Source: an uncultured Sphingomonadaceae bacterium
Lineage (GTDB): Bacteria > Pseudomonadota > Alphaproteobacteria > Sphingomonadales > Sphingomonadaceae
DNA length: 64,000 nucleotides
Assembly: GCA_947494305.1 (NCBI GenBank)
Contig: CANLUL010000003.1
Location: 360,116 to 424,115, forward strand
Direction: 5' to 3'
Position numbers and translations under genes: made by a program. The notes beneath the pieces were generated by a model. The model made no database searches and had not been told where the DNA came from. It worked only from the letters and a program-made list of their open reading frames with translations. This document shows positions 63,789-64,000 of this stretch, in pieces; the first letter of the stretch is position 1, and each line of letters opens with the position of its first letter.

Positions 63789-64000
63789 GTGAAAATCGCC
63801 AAGGGATCAGAGCAAATAGATGAAGCGGAAATTTCTCCCGCGAGCGTCATATCTTTGCCTAGCCTTCCCTACGCCTATTCCCGCGACCACGGCGTGCTTT
63901 TGCAACGAAGTGATAATTATAATGATCGAGTATCGGTAGCGCTGCGTGCAGGTGCTGATCCGGTGGCCTTGCTGGAGGTACGCCGGTATCTGGCGATGCC
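63789..64000 (+). CDS. gspE: Type II secretion ATPase GspE, N-terminal fragment
   Basis: The first 70 codons of GspE, cut by the window end. GTG 63789 starts a short charged leader, and then SLPYAYSRDHGVLLQRSDNY and DPVALLEVRRYLAM match the N1 (T2SSE_N) region that binds GspL. The ATPase part lies outside. The position right after gspD supports the call. Confidence 0.88.
   Translation, partial: MKIAKGSEQIDEAEISPASVISLPSLPYAYSRDHGVLLQRSDNYNDRVSVALRAGADPVALLEVRRYLAM

Overview
The window looks like a contiguous chromosomal stretch of an alphaproteobacterium of the Sphingomonadales (Sphingorhabdus/Parasphingorhabdus/Sphingopyxis type). This is inferred from gene content and order: an aa3 oxidase operon coxB-coxA-ctaB-(small TM gene)-ctaG-coxC-DUF983-SURF1 leading towards thrC; a pcm-like/tolC/PopZ-like/valS neighbourhood; a pyrE-pdxJ-acpS-lepB operon; and a membrane-anchored LuxR-type regulator family I associate with sphingomonads. 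Base composition is moderate, near half G+C by eye. I saw no integrase, transposase, CRISPR array, rRNA or prophage.

Layout. 1-12.7 kb: 3' part of obg (minus), a methyltransferase, a DUF2461 gene, an ArsR-SRPBCC-YCII-DUF899 stress-type operon running on into a DUF3667 membrane protein and a Tat-exported PhoD phosphatase, an AlaC-like aminotransferase, a tandem UspA protein, an HCCA isomerase, a crotonase, a thioesterase and an MFS carrier. 13-17.1 kb: a membrane-anchored LuxR-type regulator, a small helical protein, a multi-TM protein, an NfrB-like glycosyltransferase and an NfrA-C-like outer-membrane protein, together resembling a reduced Nfr exopolysaccharide system. 17.2-22.1 kb: TauE/SafE exporter with TIGR02186 partner, a HerA-type ATPase, a small exported helical-repeat protein, and a GxxExxY pseudogene bracketed by four inverted repeat units. 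22.1-32 kb: valS, an acyltransferase, a crotonase, an S9 peptidase, a PopZ-like gene, tolC, a pcm-like methyltransferase and tRNA-Cys.

32-42.5 kb: a membrane diguanylate cyclase, two tandem type I Baeyer-Villiger monooxygenases separated by a perfect 14-bp palindrome, an M17 aminopeptidase, a C40 peptidase, argC, and on the minus strand the overlapping pyrE-pdxJ-acpS-lepB set. 42.7-49 kb: the complete cytochrome c oxidase/assembly operon, including a 53-residue membrane protein easily missed by ORF callers. 49-54.7 kb: a second SRPBCC/ArsR pair, this time divergent around a perfect palindrome that covers the arsR start codon, then thrC, an RlmI-like methyltransferase, folB, a FolM-like pteridine reductase, a fasciclin lipoprotein and an EVE protein. 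54.7-64 kb: a second diguanylate cyclase, a ThDP enzyme plus aldehyde dehydrogenase pair facing an SMP-30 lactonase plus HAD pair, and the start of a type II secretion operon (gspC, gspD, partial gspE).

The least described part is the 13-17.1 kb glycan-export-like cluster. Its glycosyltransferase ends where E. coli NfrB would continue into its c-di-GMP-binding domain, and its outer-membrane partner lacks most of NfrA, so it probably represents a reduced and differently regulated relative. Other points to check are the repeat doublets around the broken GxxExxY gene and the apparently leaderless autoregulated arsR at 49.57 kb.
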